A DNA stretch of 24,962 nucleotides from Bordetella parapertussis (lineage in GTDB: Bacteria > Pseudomonadota > Gammaproteobacteria > Burkholderiales > SG8-39), in contig CAMDRY010000007.1 in assembly GCA_945906975.1 (NCBI GenBank), positions 1 to 24,962 of the forward strand. Reading direction: 5' to 3'. A model generated the notes under the pieces. The model was not told where the DNA came from and made no database searches. It saw only the letters and a list, made by a program, of their open reading frames with translations. This document shows positions 1-7,124 of the stretch, in pieces (the first letter of the stretch is position 1; each line of letters begins with the position of its first letter). The position numbers and the translations under genes are program-made.

Positions 1-105
1 GCAAAGACCTTGTTGTTCTCGGTTGCGATGGGCCTTACCGGCGGTTTTTTGCCAGCGCTGCGCGCCGCAAAACTCAATATCGTCGACGCACTGCGCGCCG
101 CCTGA
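1..105 (+). CDS. ABC transporter permease, C-terminal end (partial)
   Basis: The first 34 codons in frame 1 end at TGA and read as one transmembrane-like stretch followed by the tail LPALRAAKLNIVDALRA. That tail (P-A-x-R-A-A-x-L-x-I-x-x-A-L-R) closes many MacB/FtsX-type ABC permeases, which work in the inner membrane with an ATPase in lipoprotein handling or efflux. The gene starts before the window, so its partner and substrate cannot be judged. The next gene begins 38 bases downstream on the same strand and may or may not share its transcript. The assignment rests only on the C-terminal signature. Confidence 0.6.
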   Translation, partial: AKTLLFSVAMGLTGGFLPALRAAKLNIVDALRAA

Positions 106-143
106 TATTCGCACCATCACAGGATTCCGGTTACCCTTCCGCC

Positions 144-1394
144 ATGACAGATACCCCAGACAATTGGTCCGTAGCATCGCCCGCCGGATTTCCACCCACG
201 CGCGAGGCGGCCGCCGCCCGCCTTGCCGCCGTCAACGTCGCCGACTATGCGCGCCGGCGCAATTACCTCGATGGCCCGGTGACGCGCCTTTCGACTTATT
301 TCAGCCACGGCCTGATTGAGTTGCCCGAGGCCTTGTTGCGACTGCGCACACGCGGCCCGCTGCCGCTGCAGCACAAGCTGGTTTTTGAATTCGGCTGGCG
401 TGAATATTTCCAGCATGTCTGGCGCCACCTTGGCGATGGCATTCTCGCGGACGTGCGGGCACCGCTGCCCGGCGTGGTCTATGCAGGGGCGCTGCCGGCT
501 GACATCGTCGCGGCGCGCACCGGCGTGCCGGTCATTGATGCGAGCGTGCGCGAAATGTACGCAACCGGTTACGTGCACAACCATGCGCGCATGTGGCTGG
601 CCTCGTACATCGTGCATGTGCGCAAGATCCACTGGCGAACGGGCGCCGACTGGATGTACGGCCACCTGCTTGACGGCGATCTGGCCAGCAACCACCTGTC
701 GTGGCAGTGGGTGGCCGGGACCTTCAGCGCCAAGCCCTATCTATTTAACGCCGCCAATGTGGCCGAATACGCGCCCGCCCTGGCCAGCCCGGGTACGGCC
801 GTGGATTGCAGCTACGAACAACTGGAGGCCCTGGCACGCGGCACGGGCAGTGCCGGAGCAGAGCCCGCCGCGCCAAAAAAAGGCGTGACCATGCCCAAGC
901 TGTTTGCGACGCCGCCGGCCAAACTCAAGGTCAAGCTCCTCGACAGTCTGCAATCGCTGGGAGATATCCGCGCCCAGCGCGCCACGCTGGTTCATCCCTG
1001 GTGGCTGCAGGCGCGGCCCGACAGCAGCCTGGTGATCGGCGTGTTGCACGCGCCGTTTCACACGCGCTTCCCCTGGTCGGCGGCGCGTTGGGCCTTTGTC
1101 ATGGCGCGCATGCGCGCGGTGACCGACGTCATCTGGTATGGCGATCTGACGCAGCTGCCCGATACCTTGCTCGACGCTGGTGCCGTTTCGGTGGCGTCGC
1201 GACGGACCTACAATCCCGGTTATGCAGACGCGCTGGATAATGCGGATGTGACGCTCGCCGAGGTGCCGCGTTTTCTCGATGATCCGGATGTGCTGTGCGG
1301 TTCTTTCACGCGGTTTTGGAATCAGGTGCTGCCGCCTCCGGTCGAGTCGCCCCGGGACAAGGAGCGCGTGCTCGCGAGGAAACTCAGGACGTGA
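144..1394 (+). CDS. Photolyase/cryptochrome FAD-binding-domain protein with an extra C-terminal domain
   Basis: The protein has 416 residues. Residues about 40-225 match the FAD-binding helical domain of DNA photolyases and cryptochromes: a TRLSTYFSHG element, FGWREYFQHVWRH, ATGYVHNHARMWLAS, and the hallmark DGDLASNHLSWQWVAGT. In ordinary photolyases this domain is C-terminal and follows an antenna-binding Rossmann domain. Here it starts within 40 residues of the N-terminus, so the usual first domain is absent. Residues about 240-416 form a separate region that I do not recognise, with alternating hydrophobic strands such as SLVIGVLHAPF and VTDVIWYGDL. It could be a diverged alpha/beta domain. 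The start is the first in-frame ATG after the upstream permease, with no strong ribosome binding site. The stop TGA overlaps the next ATG by one base, so the two genes are probably translationally coupled. A flavin-dependent DNA repair or light-sensing role is inferred from the family. Confidence 0.8.
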   Translation: MTDTPDNWSVASPAGFPPTREAAAARLAAVNVADYARRRNYLDGPVTRLSTYFSHGLIELPEALLRLRTRGPLPLQHKLVFEFGWREYFQHVWRHLGDGILADVRAPLPGVVYAGALPADIVAARTGVPVIDASVREMYATGYVHNHARMWLASYIVHVRKIHWRTGADWMYGHLLDGDLASNHLSWQWVAGTFSAKPYLFNAANVAEYAPALASPGTAVDCSYEQLEALARGTGSAGAEPAAPKKGVTMPKLFATPPAKLKVKLLDSLQSLGDIRAQRATLVHPWWLQARPDSSLVIGVLHAPFHTRFPWSAARWAFVMARMRAVTDVIWYGDLTQLPDTLLDAGAVSVASRRTYNPGYADALDNADVTLAEVPRFLDDPDVLCGSFTRFWNQVLPPPVESPRDKERVLARKLRT

Positions 1395-2248
1395 TGGTGC
1401 CGCGACAAGGGCTGCTGCGACTTGTTGCGGGGGGGCTTTTGCTTGCGCTGCTGGGCGGTTGCGCCTATCTGGACGTCAGGCAGCGCGAGCTTATCTTTCG
1501 TCCCAGCAAGGACTACTCCAGTACACCGGCGGATTACGGTCTTGCCTACGAGGATGTCTGGTTGCCGGTGGCGGGCGCGACCGGGCGCGTGCACGGCTGG
1601 TGGATGCCCGCCGCCGAGGGTAACGCCCCCGCGCTTCTCTACCTGCATGGCGCGCGCTGGTCCATAGGCAACAACCTGTTTCGCATCGCGCGGTTGCGCG
1701 AGGCCGGGTTTTCGGTGCTGGCCATCGATTACCGCGGTTTTGGCCAAAGCGACGGCGATCTGCCATCGGAGGCGAAAACCTACGAGGACGCGCGCGCCGC
1801 CTGGAACTGGCTCAGCGCCAAAGAACCGGACGCAAGGCGGCGCCTTATTTTCGGTCACTCTCTGGGCGCTGCGGTGGCCATAGATCTCGCCTCCCGGCAG
1901 GTGGCCGCGGCCGGCCTCATTGTCGAGGCGAGCTTCACCTCCATCCCCGATATGGCGAGCCGCAGTTACTGGTACGTGCCGGCGGCGGTGCTGACGCAGC
2001 GCTATGCCTCCATCGACAAGATAGCCGCGGTGAAACTGCCCTTGCTGTTCATGCACGGCAAGGCCGACGGAGTGGTGCCCTACCAGATGAGCGAGCGCTT
2101 GCATGCCGCCGCGACTTCAGCCAAGCGGCTCGTACTCATGGAGGACGCAGGGCACAGCAACATGTCCTGGAAATTTTCAGCCGAGTATCTGCGCGCGGTG
2201 CGCGGATTTTTTGCCGAGCTGGGGCCGGGCGGCCCCGCCGGTAACTAG
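1394..2248 (+). CDS. Alpha/beta hydrolase, predicted lipoprotein
   Basis: The protein has 284 residues from ATG 1394, which overlaps the preceding stop as TGATG. A longer reading frame exists upstream, but this start places a clean lipoprotein signal at the N-terminus: basic VPRQG, a hydrophobic run, then lipobox LGGC with Cys23 as the lipidation site. The hydrolase fold shows the oxyanion-hole HG (YLHGARW, about 84-86), the nucleophile elbow GHSLG (Ser156), an acid in GKADGVVP (Asp225) and a base in DAGHSN (His254), which make a complete Ser-Asp-His triad. The closest family pattern is the membrane-anchored serine hydrolases related to BEM46/YfhR. It is probably anchored to the outer or inner membrane, facing the periplasm. 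Substrate is unknown. Its one-base overlap with the photolyase-like gene suggests co-expression, but no functional link is evident. Confidence 0.85.
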   Translation: MVPRQGLLRLVAGGLLLALLGGCAYLDVRQRELIFRPSKDYSSTPADYGLAYEDVWLPVAGATGRVHGWWMPAAEGNAPALLYLHGARWSIGNNLFRIARLREAGFSVLAIDYRGFGQSDGDLPSEAKTYEDARAAWNWLSAKEPDARRRLIFGHSLGAAVAIDLASRQVAAAGLIVEASFTSIPDMASRSYWYVPAAVLTQRYASIDKIAAVKLPLLFMHGKADGVVPYQMSERLHAAATSAKRLVLMEDAGHSNMSWKFSAEYLRAVRGFFAELGPGGPAGN

Positions 2249-2317
2249 CGCTTCGGCTCGGCGGAGGCTCCGGCCGGCGTGCTATTCTGCGCGCCCCTTT
2301 AATTTTTTCGGGCAGGC

Positions 2318-3292
2318 ATGAATATCACCATCCTTGATGACTATCAGGACGCCGTGCGCGGCCTGTCGTGTTTCGCAAAGCTCGCCGGGCACAGTGTGAC
2401 GGTGCATCGGGACAGCGTCAGTGATGCCGATGCGCTGGTGGCGCGCCTGGCCGAGGCCGACGCCGTGGTGCTGATTCGTGAACGCACGCGTATTCCCGCG
2501 GCGGTCATCGCGCGTCTGCCCAAACTTAAAATTCTCAGCCAGACCGGCGGCGCTGGAAAACACATTGATATTGAGGCCTGTACCCGCGCCGGCATTGTCG
2601 TGTGTGCGGGCACCGGGGCGCCGGACGCGCCGGCCGAGCTGACCTGGGGGCTGATCCTCGCCTCGGTACGATCCATCGCGCTTGAAGACCGGCGGCTGCG
2701 CGAGGGCCGCTGGCAGACCACGCTGGGCCGTACGCTCAAGGGCATGACCCTGGGGATCTACGGCTACGGCAAGATCGGTTCGCTGGTTGCCGGTTACGGC
2801 AAAGCGTTCGGCATGAAGGTCATCGCTTACGGGCGCGAGGCTTCGGCGAAGCGCGCACACGCCGAGGGCGTGAAAATGGCGGCATCGCGCGCGCAACTGT
2901 TTTCCGGCGCCGATGTGCTGAGCGTGCATCTGCGCCTGGCGCCGGAAACGCGGGGCATTGTCACGCGCGAGGATCTTGCCCTGATGAAATCCGATGCGGT
3001 TTTCGTCAACACCAGTCGCGCCGAACTGGTTGCGCCGGGTGCACTGGAGGCGGCGCTCAAGGCAGGGGCGCCGGGCTTTGCCGCCCTCGATGTGTTTGAA
3101 GTCGAGCCCGTCCTGGGTGCCAGGCACCCCTTGTTGGAAATGGACAACGTCGTTGCGACGCCGCACCTTGGTTATGTCACCGAGGACAACTACGAGCTTT
3201 ATTTTGGCACGGCGTTTGACAACATCCTTGCGGTCAGCGCCGGCAAGCCGGCCACGACCGTCGTCAATCCGGAGGCGCTCGGTAAGCGCTGA
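2318..3292 (+). CDS. D-2-hydroxyacid dehydrogenase (NAD-binding)
   Basis: The 324-residue protein has the two-domain layout of the phosphoglycerate/D-lactate dehydrogenase family. The nucleotide-binding motif is GIYGYGKIGSLVAGYGKAFG (about 144-163). The catalytic triad positions are visible as Arg in NTSRAELV, Glu in DVFEVEPV and His in ATPHLGYV. The family interconverts 2-hydroxy and 2-keto acids with NAD(P)H. The exact substrate is not readable; the gene lacks the ACT/ASB domains of long SerA forms, so it is a short-type enzyme. It lies 69 bases after the hydrolase and ends at a strong terminator shared with the convergent coxG, so it closes the rightward transcript. A catabolic role with the neighbouring locus is possible but is only suggested by position. 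Confidence 0.88.
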   Translation: MNITILDDYQDAVRGLSCFAKLAGHSVTVHRDSVSDADALVARLAEADAVVLIRERTRIPAAVIARLPKLKILSQTGGAGKHIDIEACTRAGIVVCAGTGAPDAPAELTWGLILASVRSIALEDRRLREGRWQTTLGRTLKGMTLGIYGYGKIGSLVAGYGKAFGMKVIAYGREASAKRAHAEGVKMAASRAQLFSGADVLSVHLRLAPETRGIVTREDLALMKSDAVFVNTSRAELVAPGALEAALKAGAPGFAALDVFEVEPVLGARHPLLEMDNVVATPHLGYVTEDNYELYFGTAFDNILAVSAGKPATTVVNPEALGKR

Positions 3293-3311
3293 AACCGGGG
3301 CCTGGAAATGG

Positions 3312-3354
3312 AAAAGGCTGGAAAGCCCCACCAGGCGCGGGTTTCCAGCCTTTT
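3312..3354. terminator. Bidirectional intrinsic terminator between dehydrogenase and coxG
   Basis: A perfect 13-bp stem pairs 3312-3324 (AAAAGGCTGGAAA) with 3342-3354 (TTTCCAGCCTTTT) around a 17-base loop. The A-tract on the left and T-tract on the right provide a U-run in both directions. It sits exactly between the converging stop codons at 3292 and 3388. The hairpin core also belongs to a dispersed repeat (see the copy at 16726-16758). Confidence 0.88.
3317..3349 (+). repeat. Dispersed 33-nt hairpin repeat, copy 1
   Basis: A 33-base segment begins GCTGGAAA and ends GGCGCGGGTTTCCAGC. The last 16 bases and the first 8 bases are identical to the segment at 16726-16758, and the length is identical too. 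The arms are inverted repeats. Here it forms the core of a terminator. A partial 13-base copy lies at 24548-24560. Confidence 0.7.
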
Positions 3355-3387
3355 TATCTGACTGATGCGTGTTTCTGGGGATTCAGT

Positions 3388-3948
3388 TCAGAGGAAGTAG
3401 GTCATGGCAAACATGCCAGCCACGACAATGAGCACAAACCACAGCGGGTTGAACGGTTCGGACGAGCCGGCTTTACCGTCGGCCGGGCTTGCCGTTGCAG
3501 CGGTGGCAGGGCCCGCAACCTTGGCGTTAAAGGCCTTGAAGAAATCCTCGGCGAGTTTTTTCGCCACCCCGTCGATCAGGCGCGATCCGACCTGCGCCAG
3601 TTTGCCGCCGACCTGTGCCTTGGCGACATAAACAAGCTTGGTGCCGGCGCCTTCGGTTGAAAGCGTTACCTGCGCGCCGCCCTTGCCAAAGCCGGCTGCG
3701 CCGCCGTTGCCGCTGAACGCGAGTGAGTAGGATGTCGGTGGGTTGATATCCGAGAGCAGCAGGTTGCCCTTGAAGCGCGCCTTGACCGGGCCGACTGCGG
3801 CGAGGATGGTCACGTTGAATTCGGTGTCCGAAATTTTTTCGATGGTTTCGCAGCCGGTGATGCAGGCTTTGAGCACTTCGGGGTCGTTGAGGCCGTCCCA
3901 AACAATGGCCTGGGTTTGCGGGATGATTTGTTCGCCGGTGAGTTCCAT
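3388..3948 (-). CDS. coxG: CoxG-family (SRPBCC) membrane-anchored accessory protein
   Basis: The protein has 186 residues from the ATG at 3948, chosen because GGAAG lies just upstream and the family starts with MELTGEQIIP-like sequence. An in-frame start 12 codons earlier is less likely. Residues 1-140 match the CoxG/SRPBCC ligand-binding fold: LTGEQxI..., DPEVLKACITGCETIEK, and a glycine-rich strand region. An alanine-rich linker follows, then a C-terminal hydrophobic helix (PLWFVLIVVAGMFAMTYFL), which anchors it in the inner membrane. In aerobic CO dehydrogenase systems CoxG helps attach the Mo-hydroxylase to the membrane. It is the last gene of the leftward cluster, 169 bases after coxE, and ends at a bidirectional terminator. 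Confidence 0.88.
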   Translation of the reverse strand: MELTGEQIIPQTQAIVWDGLNDPEVLKACITGCETIEKISDTEFNVTILAAVGPVKARFKGNLLLSDINPPTSYSLAFSGNGGAAGFGKGGAQVTLSTEGAGTKLVYVAKAQVGGKLAQVGSRLIDGVAKKLAEDFFKAFNAKVAGPATAATASPADGKAGSSEPFNPLWFVLIVVAGMFAMTYFL

Positions 3949-3972
3949 TTTTCTTCCAGAGGTGTTGTTGCT

Positions 3973-3990
3973 CCCGCATTGCATTGCGGG
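3973..3990 (-). promoter_or_regulatory. Small hairpin upstream of coxG
   Basis: CCCGCA (3973-3978) pairs with TGCGGG (3985-3990) around a 6-base loop, 24 bases before the coxG ATG on the minus strand. It could slow ribosome entry or stabilise a processed end. The sequence offers no other clue. Confidence 0.3.
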
Positions 3991-4031
3991 GCGGGTTTGC
4001 GGTTTATAACAGTGCCCATAATGCTGTGTAC

Positions 4032-4087
4032 GTGTTCCTGTGCGTCGGTGTTCCTGTATTCCTGTATTCCTGTATTCCTGTGTTTTT
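4032..4087. repeat. 8-bp tandem repeat (GTATTCCT type)
   Basis: Seven consecutive octamers run from 4032: GTGTTCCT, GTGCGTCG, GTGTTCCT, then three identical GTATTCCT units, then GTGTTTTT. The block lies in the gap between coxE and coxG. A related octamer array with the same TCCTG core lies at 19712-19767. Eight-base units are prone to slippage. Here they are non-coding, so any effect would be on spacing or on RNA between the two genes. Confidence 0.75.
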
Positions 4088-4117
4088 GTGGTGCCGGGTG
4101 CTTGCGCGCCGGCGTGA

Positions 4118-5308
4118 CTATGCGGTCAGTGGCACGCCGGTACGCTTGATCTTTGCCAGTATACGTCCCAAGTCGACCAAACTGGCGATATTGTGCACCG
4201 GCAGGAATGCGTCAACGTGGGGCAGCATGGCCTTGACCCCGGCCGGTTTGGCCTCGAAGGAACTGTAGCGCAACAAGGGGTTGAGCCAGATCAGTTGACT
4301 GGTGGATCGATGCAGGCGCGCCATTTCCTGTGACAGCCCGGTGCCCGCCTCGCGGTCTAGGCCGTCGGAGATGAGCAGCAGCACGGCGTTTTGTCCCAGC
4401 ACGCGCCGCCCCCATTGCAGGTTGAACTCATGCATGGATGCGCCAATGCGCGTGCCACCCGACCAGTCGGCCACCAGTTCGGCCACGCGGTCCATGGCAA
4501 GGTCGACGTCGCGATGGCGCAGCGCGCGCGTCACGTTGGTGAGGCGTGTGCCGAACACAAAGCAGTGCACACGGTCGCGGTCGTTGGTGAGGGCGTGCAG
4601 GAAGTGCAGGAACATGCGCGAATAACGGCTCATGCTGCCCGAAATATCACACAGTACCACCAGCGGCGGGTGGCGCTTTTGCTGTGAGCGGTGGCGCAAC
4701 GGAATGAGGTCGCCGCCCGAGCGCAGGCTGGCGCGCAGCGTGGCGCGTGCATCGAGCAGACGGCCGCGCGTGTCCGGCGCGAGGCGGCGGGTGCGCACCT
4801 CCGGGATGGGCAGGCGCAGCGCGGCGATCATTTTCTTTGCCTGCGCCAGCTCGTCGTTGGTCATGGTCTCGAAGTCGGCGTGTTGCAGCAGCTCGCGGTC
4901 CGAAACGGTGAAGCTCGAGTCGATCTCGACCTCCTGGTCCTGCTCCGGCTGCTGGCGCTCGTCCTGTTCGTTACCGGCATGGAGGGCCTCGGCGAGCCGG
5001 TTGCTGGCCTGTTCTGCGTCGCGGTCGGCGCGGCCGTAGGCCTGGGGCATCATCAAGGCCATGGCGCGTTCGAGCATTTTCGGGTCGCGCCAGAAAATGT
5101 GGAAGGCCTGGTCGAAAATTTCGAACTGCTCGCGTTTTCCGAGGAACAGGCTGGCGAGTGTCCAGTAGAAATCGTCGCGTCTGGCGATGCCCGTGGCTTC
5201 GAGGGCGCGCAAGGCGTCGATCACGCGGTCGGGCCCGACCGGGATGCCCGCCGCGCGCAGCACGCGCGCGAAGTGCATGACGTTGTCGCCGAGGTGTCCC
5301 GCGCTCAC
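4118..5308 (-). CDS. coxE: CoxE-family von Willebrand factor A protein (Mo-hydroxylase maturation)
   Basis: The protein has 396 residues from GTG 5308. The GTG overlaps the previous stop as GTGA, and AAGGA lies a few bases further upstream. The N-terminal part (NVMHFARVLRAAGIPVGPDRV) and the central acidic, Gln/Glu-rich linker (about 110-130) are typical of CoxE. The C-terminal half is a VWA domain with a full metal-ion-dependent adhesion motif: DISGS (Asp221, Ser223, Ser225), the Thr in SGGTRIGASMHEF, and the Asp in LLISDGLDRE. CoxE works with the MoxR-like ATPase CoxD in building the CuSMo or Mo centre of aerobic CO dehydrogenase. Its partner coxD is three genes upstream in the same cluster, with metabolic genes between them. 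Confidence 0.9.
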   Translation of the reverse strand: MSAGHLGDNVMHFARVLRAAGIPVGPDRVIDALRALEATGIARRDDFYWTLASLFLGKREQFEIFDQAFHIFWRDPKMLERAMALMMPQAYGRADRDAEQASNRLAEALHAGNEQDERQQPEQDQEVEIDSSFTVSDRELLQHADFETMTNDELAQAKKMIAALRLPIPEVRTRRLAPDTRGRLLDARATLRASLRSGGDLIPLRHRSQQKRHPPLVVLCDISGSMSRYSRMFLHFLHALTNDRDRVHCFVFGTRLTNVTRALRHRDVDLAMDRVAELVADWSGGTRIGASMHEFNLQWGRRVLGQNAVLLLISDGLDREAGTGLSQEMARLHRSTSQLIWLNPLLRYSSFEAKPAGVKAMLPHVDAFLPVHNIASLVDLGRILAKIKRTGVPLTA

Positions 5309-5715
5309 TGGAAATATTTTCCTTCTGGTTTGTTCACGCCCTCGGGTTTGATGGCATCAAAGCGCGTGAGCACGCCGCTGCTGCTGCGGTGCAATTCAAA
5401 CAGCACGGCACCCGCTTCATATTCGCGCACGCCGGACGCATTCTCGATCCGGCCGTCGGCAAAACGATCGAAATGCACTTTCATCACTTTGCCCTGCCGT
5501 GTGGTGGTGCAGTTTATTTTTTGGTCGGACTGGAAACCGTGGATGAAAAGCCGGCAGACGCCGCCCTCCAGACGCAAATCGTATTGGACCAGAATGACGC
5601 TGCCGCCGGCGCTGCGTCCGGCCGAACTCGCGTAGTGGTAATGCGTGCGCCAGGGATCGGCGGCCTGGCCGGGTAGGGTGGTTGCGATTAGCAGCAGCGC
5701 GAGGGCGATTTTCAC
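5305..5715 (-). CDS. Small exported protein of unknown function (DUF5991-like)
   Basis: The 136-residue protein starts at GTG 5715, chosen because AAGGA precedes it and because it directly begins a signal peptide (KIALALLLIATTLPGQAADP, likely cleavage after QAA). A longer frame upstream has no good start. The mature part is about 117 residues and beta-rich, with two cysteines (GGVCRLFIHG and KINCTTT) that could form a disulfide in the periplasm. The layout (short repeats of Y and G, one CRL strand, an F-x-L strand, a final GKYF) reminds me of DUF5991 proteins, but I cannot confirm it. It overlaps the malonyl-CoA decarboxylase stop by GTGA and the coxE start by GTGA, so it is coupled on both sides. 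Function is unknown. Confidence 0.72.
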   Translation of the reverse strand: MKIALALLLIATTLPGQAADPWRTHYHYASSAGRSAGGSVILVQYDLRLEGGVCRLFIHGFQSDQKINCTTTRQGKVMKVHFDRFADGRIENASGVREYEAGAVLFELHRSSSGVLTRFDAIKPEGVNKPEGKYFQ

Positions 5716-7058
5716 TTTGCTTTTGTTCCTTTGGATGAAAGTGTGGCGTCCCTTGCCAGTTTTTCCAATCGCGATGAGGCGATGACCCTGCGTTCCTTGA
5801 CGTAGGCCTCGTGGTTGGCCTCGACATCGGCGAGCTTGTAAACGTAGTTCACCATCAGTCCGGCCGAGCGCACCATGCCCGCTTCGGAGGTGTCGCCCAG
5901 CCAGTTGATGCGATCGAGGCGGGCGCCGTTGGACAGGTGAAAGCGCGCCACCGGGTCCAGGGGTTCCTCGCCGTTCTTGGCGTGCAGCAGGTAATGCGCG
6001 CACAACTGCGTCAGCGGTTGTTGCAGCACGGCAGCGATGCCCTTGTCCTGAAACCAGCCGGTGTCATCGAGATGGGCGAGCAACAGTGTAATCTCGCGCC
6101 CCTGGGCTTCGTTGGCGGATTTGCTTGCGTCGCCGGCCAGCCATTTACGAAAACCCGGGATGGGCGAGAGCGTGGCAAAGGTTTTCAGGCGCGGGAATTC
6201 GCGGCCAAGGTCGTCGGCAACCTGCTTGATAAGGAAGTTGCCGAAGGAAATCCCGCGCAGGCCTTCCTGGCAGTTGGTGATGGAATAGAAAATCGCGCAA
6301 TCGGCGCGGGCGGTGTCCGATATGGGCGACGCCGGGTCGAGCAGGGGCTGCACCTTGGCGCTCATGCCGTGGGTCAGGGCGACCTCGATGAAAATAACAG
6401 GCTCGTCGGGCAGGGCCGGATGAAAGAAGGCGTAGCAGCGCCGGTCCGCTTGGAGGCGCCGGCGCAGGTCGTCCCAGCCCTGGATCTGGTGCACGGCTTC
6501 GTACTGGATGAGCTTTTCCAGGATGATGGCCGAGGTGCGCCAGTCTATGCGCTGCAGCGTGAGGAAACCGCGGTTGAACCAGGACGCAAGCAGGTGGCCC
6601 AGGTCGGCATTACTGCTGGCCCACTGCGGGTGTTTTTTCAGGCCGAGTAGCAGGCGGCGGCGCATGTCTACCAGCATGGCGGTGCCACCAGGGGCCATAT
6701 TGAGGCGACGAAACAGTTCCTGGCGCGGCGCTTCGACCACCTGTTGCAGGCGGATCAGGTTGTGCTCTGACGGATCGTCGCGGTAGGCTTCCGCCGCGCG
6801 GCCTATCACCTTGGGGTCGGGCGCAAACTCCTTGCGCAGCAGGTCGAAAAACGCCTCGAGGCTGGCGCCTTCAAGGACCTGGTAGTCGGCCAGCGTTTCG
6901 CGTGCGAGCGAGGCGCCGGATGCCTCTCCGCGCTCGGAGAGCAGCGCGTGGCAGCGCGCGATGACTTGCCTGGCCTTGCGCGCGTCCGCGGCGCTGAGCG
7001 CGGTGTTGGCCTGCGTGACCGAGCCAAGCAGGCGTTTGAGAAAGTTGGGTTTATCCAT
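5712..7058 (-). CDS. Malonyl-CoA decarboxylase
   Basis: The 448-residue protein matches malonyl-CoA decarboxylase across its whole length. Malonyl-CoA is converted to acetyl-CoA and CO2 in the cytoplasm. An N-terminal helical region (1-170) is followed by the GNAT-like catalytic domain. Conserved stretches are FFHPALPDEPVIFIEVALTHG (the FFHPALP and EVALT parts), SITNCQEGLRGISFGNFLIK, TLSPIPGF (Ser298) and FHLSNGA (His374), the last two bearing the family's proposed catalytic Ser and His. No good ribosome binding site precedes ATG 7058. The gene lies between a ring-cleaving dioxygenase and coxE and is coupled to the latter through a small exported protein. In bacteria this enzyme serves malonate use or removes malonyl-CoA made by degradation. 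Here the context suggests that the local pathway yields a C3 dicarboxylate or malonate semialdehyde, which is inference. Confidence 0.93.
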   Translation of the reverse strand: MDKPNFLKRLLGSVTQANTALSAADARKARQVIARCHALLSERGEASGASLARETLADYQVLEGASLEAFFDLLRKEFAPDPKVIGRAAEAYRDDPSEHNLIRLQQVVEAPRQELFRRLNMAPGGTAMLVDMRRRLLLGLKKHPQWASSNADLGHLLASWFNRGFLTLQRIDWRTSAIILEKLIQYEAVHQIQGWDDLRRRLQADRRCYAFFHPALPDEPVIFIEVALTHGMSAKVQPLLDPASPISDTARADCAIFYSITNCQEGLRGISFGNFLIKQVADDLGREFPRLKTFATLSPIPGFRKWLAGDASKSANEAQGREITLLLAHLDDTGWFQDKGIAAVLQQPLTQLCAHYLLHAKNGEEPLDPVARFHLSNGARLDRINWLGDTSEAGMVRSAGLMVNYVYKLADVEANHEAYVKERRVIASSRLEKLARDATLSSKGTKAK

Positions 7059-7124
7059 GTGCGGGGCTCAGGTGAGGTCAGGACCAGGAGTGGACCGAGG
7101 ACCCGGGGCTAAGGGGGTAAAGGC

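Noticed and set aside
2282..3331. Open frame of 349 codons antisense to the D-2-hydroxyacid dehydrogenase
   Set aside because: The plus-strand gene has all catalytic motifs; the antisense frame even crosses the terminator hairpin.
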